A DNA stretch of 41,681 nucleotides from CAYFQB01 sp964345225 (lineage in GTDB: Bacteria > Nitrospirota > Thermodesulfovibrionia > Thermodesulfovibrionales > UBA6898): NCBI GenBank assembly GCA_964345225.1, contig CAYFQB010000044.1, positions 1 through 41,681 of the forward strand, given 5' to 3'. The notes beneath the pieces were generated by a model that worked only from the letters and a program-made list of their open reading frames with translations, made no database searches and was not told the DNA's origin. Below are positions 1 to 6,926 of this stretch, piece by piece. The position numbers and the translations under genes were made by a program. Within the stretch, counting starts at the first letter, position 1, and every line of letters begins with the position of its first letter.

Positions 1-285
1 TCGGCTAGCTTTGCGATTAATACCTACTCGATAACGGCAACAGCAGGACCAAACGGGACTATTTCACCGTCAGGTACGATAGTAGTAGATCACGGCACCT
101 CACAGTCTTTCACGATTACACCGGATGCAGGGTATAACATACAGAGTGTGACAGATAACGGGGTAGATGTTACAGGTTCGTTATCAGGAAACTCGTATAC
201 TGTAACAAATGTAACTTCAGATCATACGATTCTGACTACTTTTGAAGCATTACCATCTCCTCCTACATTACACCCCGCTGAATGA
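1..285 (+). CDS. C-terminal end of a secreted repeat protein (InlB B-repeat / Flg_new_2-like domain), 5' truncated
   Basis: Frame 1 is open from the window edge to the TGA at 283-285 and gives 94 residues. The translation holds one module that starts near ITATAGPNGTISPSG, runs through TPDAGYNIQSVTDNGVDV and ends near TSDHTILTTFEA. This is the usual shape of the bacterial beta-rich repeat (divergent InlB B-repeat, Flg_new_2), normally found in tandem at the C-terminus of large secreted or surface proteins. The last residues (LPSPPTLHPAE) form a short proline-rich tail with no LPXTG or PEP-CTERM anchor. The start and other domains lie outside the window, so function cannot be given beyond extracellular or adhesive. 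A strong terminator follows at 337-370. Confidence 0.7.
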   Translation, partial: SASFAINTYSITATAGPNGTISPSGTIVVDHGTSQSFTITPDAGYNIQSVTDNGVDVTGSLSGNSYTVTNVTSDHTILTTFEALPSPPTLHPAE

Positions 286-309
286 TGTCTAGCTGTTGAC
301 GGTAATCAA

Positions 310-323
310 GACCGGTACCGGTC
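310..323. repeat. Perfect 14-bp palindrome
   Basis: GACCGGTACCGGTC reads the same on both strands. It lies 25 bp after the stop of the secreted protein and 13 bp before the terminator stem. It could be a protein-binding site or part of a larger 3' hairpin: TTGAC at 297-301 and GTCAA at 321-325 can also pair. No function can be assigned. Confidence 0.4.
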
Positions 324-336
324 AATTGTTATGCAG

Positions 337-370
337 TGGCAGGGTCAGCAATGACCCTGCCATTTTATTA
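337..370 (+). terminator. Rho-independent terminator after the secreted repeat protein
   Basis: A perfect 11-bp stem (TGGCAGGGTCA at 337-347, TGACCCTGCCA at 352-362) closes a GCAA tetraloop and is followed by TTTTATTATT. The stem is GC-rich in an AT-rich setting, 51 bp after the stop at 285. Confidence 0.88.
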
Positions 371-513
371 TTCAGTACAATGATTATAGGAAATCGCTTT
401 TTAGGATTATTAAAATTTTATCGAGTAGAAGCTTTTTAAAGACATTTTTTTATGTTGCAGAGTATAGTTAATTATCATGAATTTATCCTTGAATTAGAAA
501 AGTTCTATTCGAC

Positions 514-651
514 ATGACCCACAGATATTCCCACCTTGCACCAGATCACAAGGTTAAGGCTGTTGATATACTGGATACTACGTCGACGGCGAAGCCTAAT
601 GTACAAAAACTATACAGTCCAATGAAAAAAGAGGTAGCCCTAAATGGCTAA
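514..651 (+). pseudogene. Tyrosine recombinase (integrase) C-terminal remnant
   Basis: The reading frame from ATG 514 to TAA 649-651 encodes 45 residues starting MTHRYSHLAPDHKVKAVDIL. This matches the end of phage and ICE-type tyrosine recombinases, where the nucleophilic tyrosine sits in a (M)TxRYxHL(A/S)PxH context. Upstream, the same frame meets a stop at 490-492. The catalytic R-K-H-x-R region and the usual LGH motif are absent, so only the tail survives and it cannot be active. The frame runs into the terminator just before the tRNA-Val gene, the classic place for an integrase beside a tRNA attachment site. I infer a decayed integrative element. Confidence rests on one short but characteristic motif. 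Confidence 0.66.
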
Positions 652-661
652 CCTCTTGTTT
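624..661 (-). terminator. Terminator of tRNA-Val (possibly bidirectional)
   Basis: The hairpin arms AGAGGTAGCC (630-639) and GGCTAACCTCT (646-656), with one bulge, lie 6 bp beyond the 3' end of the tRNA gene. On the minus strand the stem is followed by TTTTTT (plus 625-630). On the plus strand it is followed by TGTTTTT, so it could stop transcription from both sides. Confidence 0.7.
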
Positions 662-666
662 TTAAA

Positions 667-742
667 TGGTAGGCGGAACAGGGCTTGAACCTGTGACCCC
701 AGCCTTGTAAGGGCTGTGCTCTCCCAACTGAGCTATCCGCCC
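667..742 (-). tRNA. tRNA-Val (anticodon UAC)
   Basis: The minus strand folds into a full 76-nt cloverleaf. The acceptor stem GGGCGGA/TCCGCCT has a G-U first pair; the D arm is GCTC/GAGC, the anticodon arm CAGCC/GGCTG with loop CTTACAA, and the T arm ACAGG/CCTGT with TTCAAGC. The discriminator is A and CCA is encoded (plus-strand TGG at 667-669). The anticodon TAC lies at plus 707-709 and reads valine codons. A promoter lies at 753-782 and a terminator at 624-661. The integrase remnant ends 15 bp from its 3' end. Confidence 0.97.
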
Positions 743-752
743 AAAGAATATT

Positions 753-782
753 TTTATACTATATAAAAACTGATTTTGTCAA
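753..782 (-). promoter_or_regulatory. Sigma70-type promoter of tRNA-Val
   Basis: On the minus strand TTGACA (plus 777-782) is followed after 18 bp by TATAAA (plus 753-758). The predicted start falls a few bases before the mature 5' end of the tRNA at 742, as expected for a stable-RNA gene. Confidence 0.7.
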
Positions 783-808
783 TTATTCATAATTTACAGG
801 CATATGAT

Positions 809-852
809 TTGCTAATAAATTATTAGCAATATAGAAAACTTTGTGATAGAAT
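809..852 (+). promoter_or_regulatory. Candidate operator palindrome and promoter of the pilin operon
   Basis: Positions 809-829 form a perfect inverted repeat: arms TTGCTAATAA and TTATTAGCAA around a single A. A plausible promoter overlaps its right arm: TTAGCA (823-828), 18 bp, then TAGAAT (847-852). Transcription would start around 859, only about 10 bases before the first pilin start, and no clear Shine-Dalgarno is visible there. A dimeric regulator bound at the palindrome would block the -35 region. The palindrome is seen directly; the promoter and regulation are inferred. Confidence 0.45.
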
Positions 853-868
853 TTTTTAGTTATATGGT

Positions 869-1360
869 ATGAAAAATAAAGGGTTTACAGTAATTGAGAC
901 AGTTATTGTAATAAGTATTCTCATTATATTAGCTGCTGCTGTTATTATCCGATGGGATTTTGACCCTATAAAATTAGAAGGTGCAGCCCGCAAGGTTGTT
1001 TCAGATATCAGATATACCCAAAAACTTGCAATATCAAGTCAGGCAAGATCTGCAATTACGTTTAATGCTAATGGATATAGCGTATTCACAGATATTACTG
1101 TTCCAACATCTGCAACAAGTCCAGGTGATACATGTTCTTCAGATCCTGCATTTAATTTTGTTGTAGATTTTACAGCAGGCAGATGTTCTAATTACAGCGG
1201 TGTAACACTTGGCTTTACTACAGCCTTAATTGCCTTTAATTCTCTGGGCAAGCCAGTTGATGCCGCTGGTACGGATTTAGCCACACAGACAGTAACAGTT
1301 AATTATAATGGCAGTAAAAATATAACAATAGAAGCAGGCACGGGCAGAGTGAGCTATTAA
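869..1360 (+). CDS. GspH/FimT-type minor pseudopilin
   Basis: This 163-residue protein begins MKNKGFTVIETVIVISILI. That is a short basic leader, a prepilin peptidase site (G|FTVIE, with glutamate at +5) and a hydrophobic helix to about residue 28. The segment KLEGAARKVVSDIRYTQKLAISSQARSAI is typical of GspH/FimT proteins, followed by a beta-rich head with one cysteine pair (CSSDPAFN...GRC). Family knowledge: such minor pilins prime or cap type IV pili or type II secretion pseudopili in the inner membrane and periplasm. It is the first gene of a five-gene run and overlaps the next by one base (TAATG). Whether the system is T4P or T2SS cannot be told here, since no ATPase or secretin is in the window. 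Confidence 0.85.
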   Translation: MKNKGFTVIETVIVISILIILAAAVIIRWDFDPIKLEGAARKVVSDIRYTQKLAISSQARSAITFNANGYSVFTDITVPTSATSPGDTCSSDPAFNFVVDFTAGRCSNYSGVTLGFTTALIAFNSLGKPVDAAGTDLATQTVTVNYNGSKNITIEAGTGRVSY

Positions 1361-1860
1361 TGGAAGAAAAACTCACAAATAAAGGTTTCACATTGATTGA
1401 AACAGTTTTGATAATTGTTTTACTCGCCATTGCCATACCTACACTAGTATTGCTTCTCGGCCAGAGCGCCGGGCAGGGAGTTAATGCTGAACTGGATATA
1501 ACTTCAACAAATAGAGGGAAGGCATTGATGGAGGAGATAAAATCAAAAAGGTGGGATGAAAATTCGCCTATCCCGCCTGGTGCTTATACAAACCCTCCGG
1601 CACCGGAAGGTGGTGAAGCTAGAACATTATGCACAGGTACACCATCGTCTTTTGATGATATTGATGACTATAACGGATATTCCGAGTCATGTCCTTTGGG
1701 AGGGTCTAATTATACAAGCAGTATTCAGATCTGCTATGTGAACGCTGCTGATCTGGAATCCTGTGTGGCAGGAACAAGCGATTATAAGCGTATACAGATA
1801 ACGGTCACAAATATAAGATCCGGCTCAGTTGAGCTTGTGACTGTAATGACGAATTACTGA
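1360..1860 (+). CDS. PilV/MshD-like minor prepilin
   Basis: The protein has 166 residues. A short leader MEEKLTNKG is followed by FTLIETVLIIVLLAIAIP, a class III signal with glutamate at +5. The next stretch (NRGKALMEEIKSKRWDEN) is characteristic of PilV/MshD/GspI-type pilins. The C-terminal head has several cysteines (CTGTPS, ESCPLG, QICYVN, ESCVAG) that may form disulfides, and ends ITVTNIRSGSVELVTVMTNY, a terminal beta-strand pair. The start ATG shares a base with the upstream stop, so translation is coupled. It probably sits in the tip complex with its three neighbours. Confidence 0.82.
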   Translation: MEEKLTNKGFTLIETVLIIVLLAIAIPTLVLLLGQSAGQGVNAELDITSTNRGKALMEEIKSKRWDENSPIPPGAYTNPPAPEGGEARTLCTGTPSSFDDIDDYNGYSESCPLGGSNYTSSIQICYVNAADLESCVAGTSDYKRIQITVTNIRSGSVELVTVMTNY

Positions 1861-1865
1861 AAGAT

Positions 1866-2426
1866 ATGATAGTTAAAGTTAATAAAACTAATACAGGTTT
1901 TACGTTGATAGAGGTGGTAATTACAATGGTACTTTTTGGCATAATTACCTATGTGGTTGCTACAGCCATTTCTACAAGTACAAAGGCATATTTTGTGACA
2001 GATATCCGTAAGGAGGCAATTGATCAGGCAAGGATTGCTTTAGATAGGATGACAAGGGAGATAAGGAATGTGAAAAGCAGGGAGGTAGATGCTGACCTTG
2101 ATACTTACATTGATGCAGATATACAAACTGCAAATGCATCCCAGTTCTGTTTTATCGATATTAATAGCACGAGAATAAGTTTCAGGTATTCCGGCTCTAT
2201 TATTACAAGAGAGGAAGGCGGTGCAGCATGTCCCGGTGCCGGCGGGAATACTCTTGCTGAAAATATTACATCAATGAGTTTCTGGTATATTCTTGCTGAT
2301 GGCACGAGAACTCAAATACCCGCTGATCCTACAGATATAAGAAGGGTTCAGTTAGTGGGACTGGATGTAACAATAAATAATGAAACTGTAACACTTTTGT
2401 CCGAAGTCAATTTGAGGAACCTGTGA
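1866..2426 (+). CDS. PilW/GspJ-like minor prepilin
   Basis: The protein has 186 residues. The leader MIVKVNKTNTG is followed by FTLIEVVITMVLFGIITYVV, with the processing glycine and glutamate at +5. The region after the helix (KEAIDQARIALDRMTREIRN) is the hallmark of PilW/GspJ proteins. The head has one cysteine pair (QFCFID, AACPG) and ends in strands with NNETVTLLSEVNLRNL. The gap to the upstream gene is 5 bp. ATG 1866 is chosen because it keeps a short leader. The gene ends TGATG with the next one. Confidence 0.83.
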   Translation: MIVKVNKTNTGFTLIEVVITMVLFGIITYVVATAISTSTKAYFVTDIRKEAIDQARIALDRMTREIRNVKSREVDADLDTYIDADIQTANASQFCFIDINSTRISFRYSGSIITREEGGAACPGAGGNTLAENITSMSFWYILADGTRTQIPADPTDIRRVQLVGLDVTINNETVTLLSEVNLRNL

Positions 2427-3046
2427 TGAAATTTATTAAAACTAAATCGGGTGTATCGATTATTGCTACAGTCTTAACGTTACTTTTAATTGCCCTTTTT
2501 GGAGCTGTTGTTGTTTCGCTTGTTATAACAGGCAGCAGTATCGGACTACAGGAGGAGCAGGGGGTACAGGCTTTCTATATAGCAGAGGGCGGGATTGAAA
2601 AGGCATTAAGATATTTGCAAGATGGGGGCAGATGCCAGGATATAACTGGAGATCCGGCACTTACAAATATTTCGCTCGGGGCTGGTACTTTTACAGTAAC
2701 TGCAACAAGATATCGGACTATTCCTAATGCGAGGCTATTAAATAATATACTTGCTACTGATACTTCCATACAAGCTGACCAGGATCTTACTGCAGCCGGG
2801 TATGCACCCTCTGGGAGGATATTTATTCAAACTCCACCAGCGGCAACAGAAGCAATATCTTATAGCTCAATTACATTTGATACATTTAATAACTGTATAC
2901 GAGGTGTGGATGGTACAACTGCTTTGCCGCATAATGCTAATGACCGCATTGTTCAGAACCAGTGCGATATAACTTCGACAGGAACTATTTCTACAAATCC
3001 TTTTACGAGTGTTGTAAGGACTATAAAAGTGAGTGTGCAACTATAA
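2426..3046 (+). CDS. PilX/GspK-like minor pilin
   Basis: About 206 residues. ATG 2426 overlaps the previous stop (TGATG) and has GAGG at 2414-2417, eight bases upstream; the in-frame GTG at 2423 is an alternative. The N-terminus MKFIKTKSGVSIIATVLTLL has a G|VSIIA processing site without the +5 glutamate, as in GspK/PilX proteins. It is followed by the typical EQGVQAFYIAEGGIEKALRYL stretch, which in PilX proteins is where the helix leads into the head. The head has a repeated Thr/Ser-rich beta pattern and cysteines near NNCIRG and NQCDIT. It would complete a PilV-W-X-like tip set. Confidence 0.78.
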   Translation: MKFIKTKSGVSIIATVLTLLLIALFGAVVVSLVITGSSIGLQEEQGVQAFYIAEGGIEKALRYLQDGGRCQDITGDPALTNISLGAGTFTVTATRYRTIPNARLLNNILATDTSIQADQDLTAAGYAPSGRIFIQTPPAATEAISYSSITFDTFNNCIRGVDGTTALPHNANDRIVQNQCDITSTGTISTNPFTSVVRTIKVSVQL

Positions 3047-5079
3047 TGAAGAGAATATTTTATCTGTTTATACTGTTTTTTACTTTATCATTATTCTTTT
3101 TAATCAGGGTTGCTGAAATCGAATCCGCTCCCCCTCCTTCTGGCAACTTTACTCTTTCCGTTGCCTCGGGCATTACTGTCACCATGGGAGATTCAAGCGG
3201 AACAATCCCTGTTACTATAACGAATGATCCGGGTTCAAGCACTTATATAGGATATGTGAAGATAAACTTCGATGCATCGATATATTACGTAGGGTTTAAT
3301 ACATCACCTCCCACCGGCTGGCAGGTTACAGGTATAACAAACGGCCTCGGGCAGGCTTTTGTAGAGTTTGAAGTTCTGGACCCAGGCGACCCTACATATC
3401 GAATAGACCCGGGAGAGAGTCTTACTTTAAATGTTGTTATAACAGGACCAAGGTCTGGAAATGACTATCTTCCTATACCTGCTGATTCTCAAGATATTAC
3501 TGACCATGTTCTGAATAAATGTTATAAACTGGGCGGAAAGGAATCCGAAGCTGGGGAAACAGACAATAAACTTTTTGCACAGTCAGGTACATGCGGCACC
3601 TGTGGCCCTGGTGAGGTTCAGGACTGTTTTCAGCGAAAGGCCCTTTATTCAAGTATAAGCGCCTTGCCTCTGAGCGTTGGACCAGGAGACACTATAACAA
3701 TAATTCAGACTGTAAACAACAGGTCTTCTGCAACTCAGACTCTGGTCAGGCCCTCGATAACTGATATGGTAATAGGCAATGGTATTATAAGCACCGGCAC
3801 AGCTGATGCATCACGCACATCAGGCCCTACGCCCGCTTCTGTAACTATTGCTTCTGGGAATTCCCAGACATATCAGTGGACATATACAGCAAGCGGTTTA
3901 GGAAGCCTTAAATTCTGTAACTCTGCGAGAAATATTGATTCCACTGCCACATCCCTGTCTTCCTGTTCGAATACTGTTTCAGTTGGAGATTTTACTGCGA
4001 ATATCTTGATATCTCCTGTTCAGGTTGTATCGAGCCAGCAGGTGACTGTCAAAATGACCGTGACAAACAATGGTTCTACAACTCTCAATAATATCACACC
4101 CACTCTTAACCCTCCTACATTTAATCCGCCTACTGACCCTTTAGCTGGTTATACAAAGATTTCAGGTCCTGTCCCTGGTAATCTTGGAGGTCTTGTTCCA
4201 GGTGAGTCTGACATTTTTCAATGGATATATGAAATTACAGGTAGTGTTGATACAACCTTTACATTTTCAGGTTATGCAGAAACCGGAACTGGCCTGAGAA
4301 CGACTCCAGACCCTGCAATCTCTAATCAGGGTATAATTTCAGCATATTCAGTAGAGGTTTCTCCAGATACGATTTGTTCAGGAAGTACAAATGTAACTTT
4401 AACATTCAAAGCCTATAATCTGGGTGGCAGAGAACTGCAACAGATATTAATAAATACTCCGGATGCTGGTTTCGTCTATTCTTCAGCTTCTGGCGGCTGT
4501 ACCACTAACTGGGCAGTATTGTCATCCGGATCTCCTACAAAAATTGAATTTTCAACATCATCTGACTATATCCCTATTGGGGGTTCCTGTGAATTTTCCG
4601 TGACTTATTCCGTTGTACCAACTGTTGCATCTAACACCGACTATAGTTTCAAAGTAGATATATGGGACCTTGACACACCTACCAATAAAAATCCGAGGGC
4701 CTCTATAGGAGTTATAGTTAAAGTGGCAGTATATTGTATCAATCTTTTAGCAATCCCTGATGTACTAGCTCCAAATTGTACTTCCACATTAGTAGCAACT
4801 GTTAACCCTGCACCGCCTGACGGAAGTGTATTGATATTCTCAGCATCCGCAGGAACTATATATGACGTAACAACCACAACAGGAGGTGAGGCACAGGCAA
4901 TATACAGAGCACCAAACCCTTATGATCCAGCCTTTACAAGTGCAACAGTGACTGCTACATATAATGATATGTCAGCAGATACAGTTATAACTTTATGTGA
5001 TCCAGCAGTACCTCCATGTCCTGAAGCTTGTAGTAGTTCTTATTTTAAAAAGATACAATGGCAAGAGGTTATGCCGTAG
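3046..5079 (+). CDS. Large secreted beta-sandwich protein of the pilin operon
   Basis: The reading frame is open from 2962, but ATG 3046 is preferred: it overlaps the upstream stop (TAATG) and gives a clean Sec signal peptide (MKRIFYLFILFFTLSLFFLI, cleavage near ESA). The mature protein of about 650 residues is a string of Ig-like or conserved-repeat (DUF11/CARDB-like) domains. Modules start near SALPLSVGPGDTITIIQTV, ILISPVQVVSSQQVTVKMTV, VEVSPDTICSGSTNVTLTF and LAIPDVLAPNCTSTLVATV. Early cysteines (CGTCGPGEVQDCF) may be disulfide-bonded. It occupies the place where many minor-pilin operons carry a PilY1-type adhesin but shows no PilY1 propeller motif. I infer an exported adhesin or tip partner. 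Exact function is unknown. Confidence 0.72.
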   Translation: MKRIFYLFILFFTLSLFFLIRVAEIESAPPPSGNFTLSVASGITVTMGDSSGTIPVTITNDPGSSTYIGYVKINFDASIYYVGFNTSPPTGWQVTGITNGLGQAFVEFEVLDPGDPTYRIDPGESLTLNVVITGPRSGNDYLPIPADSQDITDHVLNKCYKLGGKESEAGETDNKLFAQSGTCGTCGPGEVQDCFQRKALYSSISALPLSVGPGDTITIIQTVNNRSSATQTLVRPSITDMVIGNGIISTGTADASRTSGPTPASVTIASGNSQTYQWTYTASGLGSLKFCNSARNIDSTATSLSSCSNTVSVGDFTANILISPVQVVSSQQVTVKMTVTNNGSTTLNNITPTLNPPTFNPPTDPLAGYTKISGPVPGNLGGLVPGESDIFQWIYEITGSVDTTFTFSGYAETGTGLRTTPDPAISNQGIISAYSVEVSPDTICSGSTNVTLTFKAYNLGGRELQQILINTPDAGFVYSSASGGCTTNWAVLSSGSPTKIEFSTSSDYIPIGGSCEFSVTYSVVPTVASNTDYSFKVDIWDLDTPTNKNPRASIGVIVKVAVYCINLLAIPDVLAPNCTSTLVATVNPAPPDGSVLIFSASAGTIYDVTTTTGGEAQAIYRAPNPYDPAFTSATVTATYNDMSADTVITLCDPAVPPCPEACSSSYFKKIQWQEVMP

Positions 5080-5087
5080 GTTATCTC

Positions 5088-5387
5088 TTAACCCAAAAAA
5101 TGCATTTCAGTATAAAAAGAGTTGGTGGATTAATTAGTTGGACATATTCCTTTTGCTCCCTAGAGGGAAATTTTTACCCGTCACATGACTTATTCGCTCG
5201 AATTTTTAAACTCCCCCGTATACGGGTTACCCCGTTCTACGGGGTCAAACAGTAAAAATTCGTCCCGACTTCTCGGGAACGCTTATTTTGTCATGAAGGG
5301 TATCCCAAAAATTTCCCTATGTACGCTCAAGAAACATGCCCAACTATACAACATGTATACATGCTCCAAACGAATTTTTTGGGTTAA
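5088..5387. mobile_element. 300-bp non-coding element with terminal inverted repeats (MITE-like)
   Basis: The left end (5088-5107, TTAACCCAAAAAATGCATTT) and the reverse complement of the right end (5368-5387, TTAACCCAAAAAATTCGTTT) match at 17 of 20 positions. A TA lies at each tip (5089-5090 and 5385-5386), as in TA-target IS630/mariner-type elements. The interior is structured. CGAATTTTTA (5199-5208) pairs with TAAAAATTCG (5253-5262) around hairpins 5215-5226 and 5229-5245, and TCCCGA/TCGGGA at 5263-5278 forms another. No credible gene lies inside. It fills the space between two convergent stops, 8 bp from one and 12 bp from the other, so it may act as a bidirectional terminator. Mobility is inferred; a second copy is needed to prove it. 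Confidence 0.6.
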
Positions 5388-5399
5388 CTAATGTCAGAT

Positions 5400-5753
5400 T
5401 CAGTTGCTCTTAAGGCTTACAAACCCATTTTCAGGATTATAATCATATTTACTAAAGTCAACTTTTGAGTCAATTAAACTTTCTACATCCTCAAGACTTT
5501 CTGGATATTTCCCATTTGAAGCATAATAGGCTTGAACAGCGCTCCTCAAAGCATAAAGGTTTGCTTTTTCTCTGGCTTCCTGCCCTTTTTTGTAAGAATC
5601 GATCATGAGATCTCTATACTTTTCGACAGGGTTTTCGGGCTTCTGTTCACATGCAGCAAAGAATGATAAGACAGTCAGTATAACTAACTGGTAAAAAATA
5701 ATCTTTAATGAAATCCTCAATATCTTGAATTTATTTGTAAATTCTTTTTTCAT
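5400..5753 (-). CDS. Lipoprotein with GspG-like C-terminal head
   Basis: The protein has 117 residues. A long basic N-terminus and hydrophobic stretch end in a lipobox (LSFFAAC, Cys near residue 35), so it should be lipidated and held in a membrane facing the periplasm. Residues from about 60 onward (REKANLYALRSAVQAYYASNGKYPESL, then KYDYNPENGFVSLKS) follow the pattern of the type II secretion major pseudopilin GspG after its membrane helix. The pilin leader GFTLIE is absent. It is divergent from the EamA gene and convergent with the pilin operon. The role is unknown; a lipid-anchored pilin-fold protein is a fair description. Confidence 0.7.
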   Translation of the reverse strand: MKKEFTNKFKILRISLKIIFYQLVILTVLSFFAACEQKPENPVEKYRDLMIDSYKKGQEAREKANLYALRSAVQAYYASNGKYPESLEDVESLIDSKVDFSKYDYNPENGFVSLKSN

Positions 5754-5800
5754 TGAGATATTTTATCACATATTGTTGATTCATTGTGTAGAATAGTCAG

Positions 5801-6679
5801 ATGATCGAGTTATGGGTAATCCTTTCATTATTAACAGCATTTTTTATCGCAACGAGCGATGCACTTACAAAGAAGGCAATTGAAAAAAGCAATGAGTATT
5901 TAGTCGCCTGGTTCAGAATTCTGTTCTCGCTTCCGTTACTCATTTTTCTATGGTTATTTACTCCTTTACCTGAACTGGACATTGAATTTTTTAAGGCATT
6001 TTTTGCAGCTTTGCCAATTGAAATATTAGCAATCGTACTGTATATCAAGGCGCTTAAACTTTCACCTCTGAGCCTGACGCTTCCTTTTCTTGCATTAACA
6101 CCGATATTCTTGATTTTTGTGCCTAATCTTATACTTGGAGAAAGGGTATCTTTTCTCGGAGGTATTGGGATTTTATTAATCGCATCTGGTAGCTATCTGC
6201 TGAATATCGGCGAGATAAGAAAAGGAATACTTGAGCCATTTAAGGCAATTTCAAAAGAGAAAGGCTCTGTATTGATGATTTGTGTTGCTTTTCTTTATAG
6301 CATCACGGCGACTCTGGGAAAGATGGCTATAGAGCATTCTTCACCCTTATTTTTTGGTATTACTTATTTCATTGCTTTAACTATCTTTTTTGCTCCAGTT
6401 GGTTTATGGATGGGCAGGGCTGACTTGTATTCCTTTATCTCTGAAAGAAGATATAAAAATATAGTTTTACCCGGGCTGTTTTTTGCGTTAATGATTGTTT
6501 GTCATATGTTCGCAATTATGCTCACAAAGGTTGCTTATATGATATCTGTGAAAAGGGTAAGTATTCTGATTGGAGTGATTTACGGTTATATACTTTTCAG
6601 AGAGGAAAACATAAAAGGGAGGATTACAGGTGCTCTGTTGATGTTTATCGGATTTGTTATGATTGTGAATGCAAAATAA
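5801..6679 (+). CDS. EamA/DMT-superfamily permease
   Basis: The 292-residue protein has about ten hydrophobic helices in two EamA repeats (about residues 3-140 and 150-290). The first begins LWVILSLLTAFFIATSDALTKKAI and the repeat ends show the typical LTPIFLIFVPNLILGERVSFLGGIGILLIASGSYLL pattern. DMT proteins export or take up small metabolites such as amino acids, sugars or nucleotide precursors across the inner membrane; the substrate cannot be read from sequence. It stands alone, divergent from the lipoprotein gene. The start ATG 5801 has no strong Shine-Dalgarno. Confidence 0.85.
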   Translation: MIELWVILSLLTAFFIATSDALTKKAIEKSNEYLVAWFRILFSLPLLIFLWLFTPLPELDIEFFKAFFAALPIEILAIVLYIKALKLSPLSLTLPFLALTPIFLIFVPNLILGERVSFLGGIGILLIASGSYLLNIGEIRKGILEPFKAISKEKGSVLMICVAFLYSITATLGKMAIEHSSPLFFGITYFIALTIFFAPVGLWMGRADLYSFISERRYKNIVLPGLFFALMIVCHMFAIMLTKVAYMISVKRVSILIGVIYGYILFREENIKGRITGALLMFIGFVMIVNAK

Positions 6680-6711
6680 TAAAATGGTAACGTTAATCAA
6701 TAACAAAAGCA

Positions 6712-6738
6712 GTTTTGTTTGTCGGTTACATCTGTCGT
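6712..6738 (+). repeat. 27-bp dispersed motif, copy 1
   Basis: This copy matches 17572-17598 at 25 of 27 positions. Its core TTGTCGGTTAC and its end TCTGTCGT are identical in both. A looser match (GGTAACG) continues upstream in both copies, at 6686 and 17552. Both lie in intergenic DNA just after a gene's 3' end and both are followed by heptamer arrays. No coding function is seen in the 247-bp gap 6680-6926. Confidence 0.7.
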
Positions 6739-6836
6739 GTTTTATGAGCTCCGCGCTATACCTTTACCTATATCAGTACCTGTCTTTTTCTTCAGTGCCT
6801 ATTGCCTACTGCTTACTTACTACTTTTCTTATTATC

Positions 6837-6871
6837 CAATGACCAATGACTAATGACCGATGACCAATGAC
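6837..6871 (+). repeat. Array of five 7-bp repeats (CAATGAC type)
   Basis: The units in order are CAATGAC, CAATGAC, TAATGAC, CGATGAC, CAATGAC with no spacers. Similar GTCATTG-type heptamer tracts occur in intergenic DNA of several bacterial groups. It lies 56 bp beyond the stop of the HAD phosphatase gene on the minus strand. Confidence 0.85.
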
Positions 6872-6926
6872 TTTGACAGATAGGTTCCAAGGCGGATAAC
6901 CGAAAACGTTTGAAGATAAACCTTTT

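Noticed and set aside
2962..3045. Longer N-terminus for the secreted pilin-operon protein
   Set aside because: The upstream extension lies inside the PilX-like gene, and the ATG at 3046 gives a proper signal peptide and a TAATG overlap.
5058..5391. Short overlapping frames (65 and 68 codons) across the 300-bp element
   Set aside because: They cross the palindromic parts and the end of the upstream gene, share no domain, and the region is better explained as a structured non-coding element.
6837..6871. Heptamer array considered as a CRISPR array
   Set aside because: Units are 7 bp without spacers and no cas genes are present.
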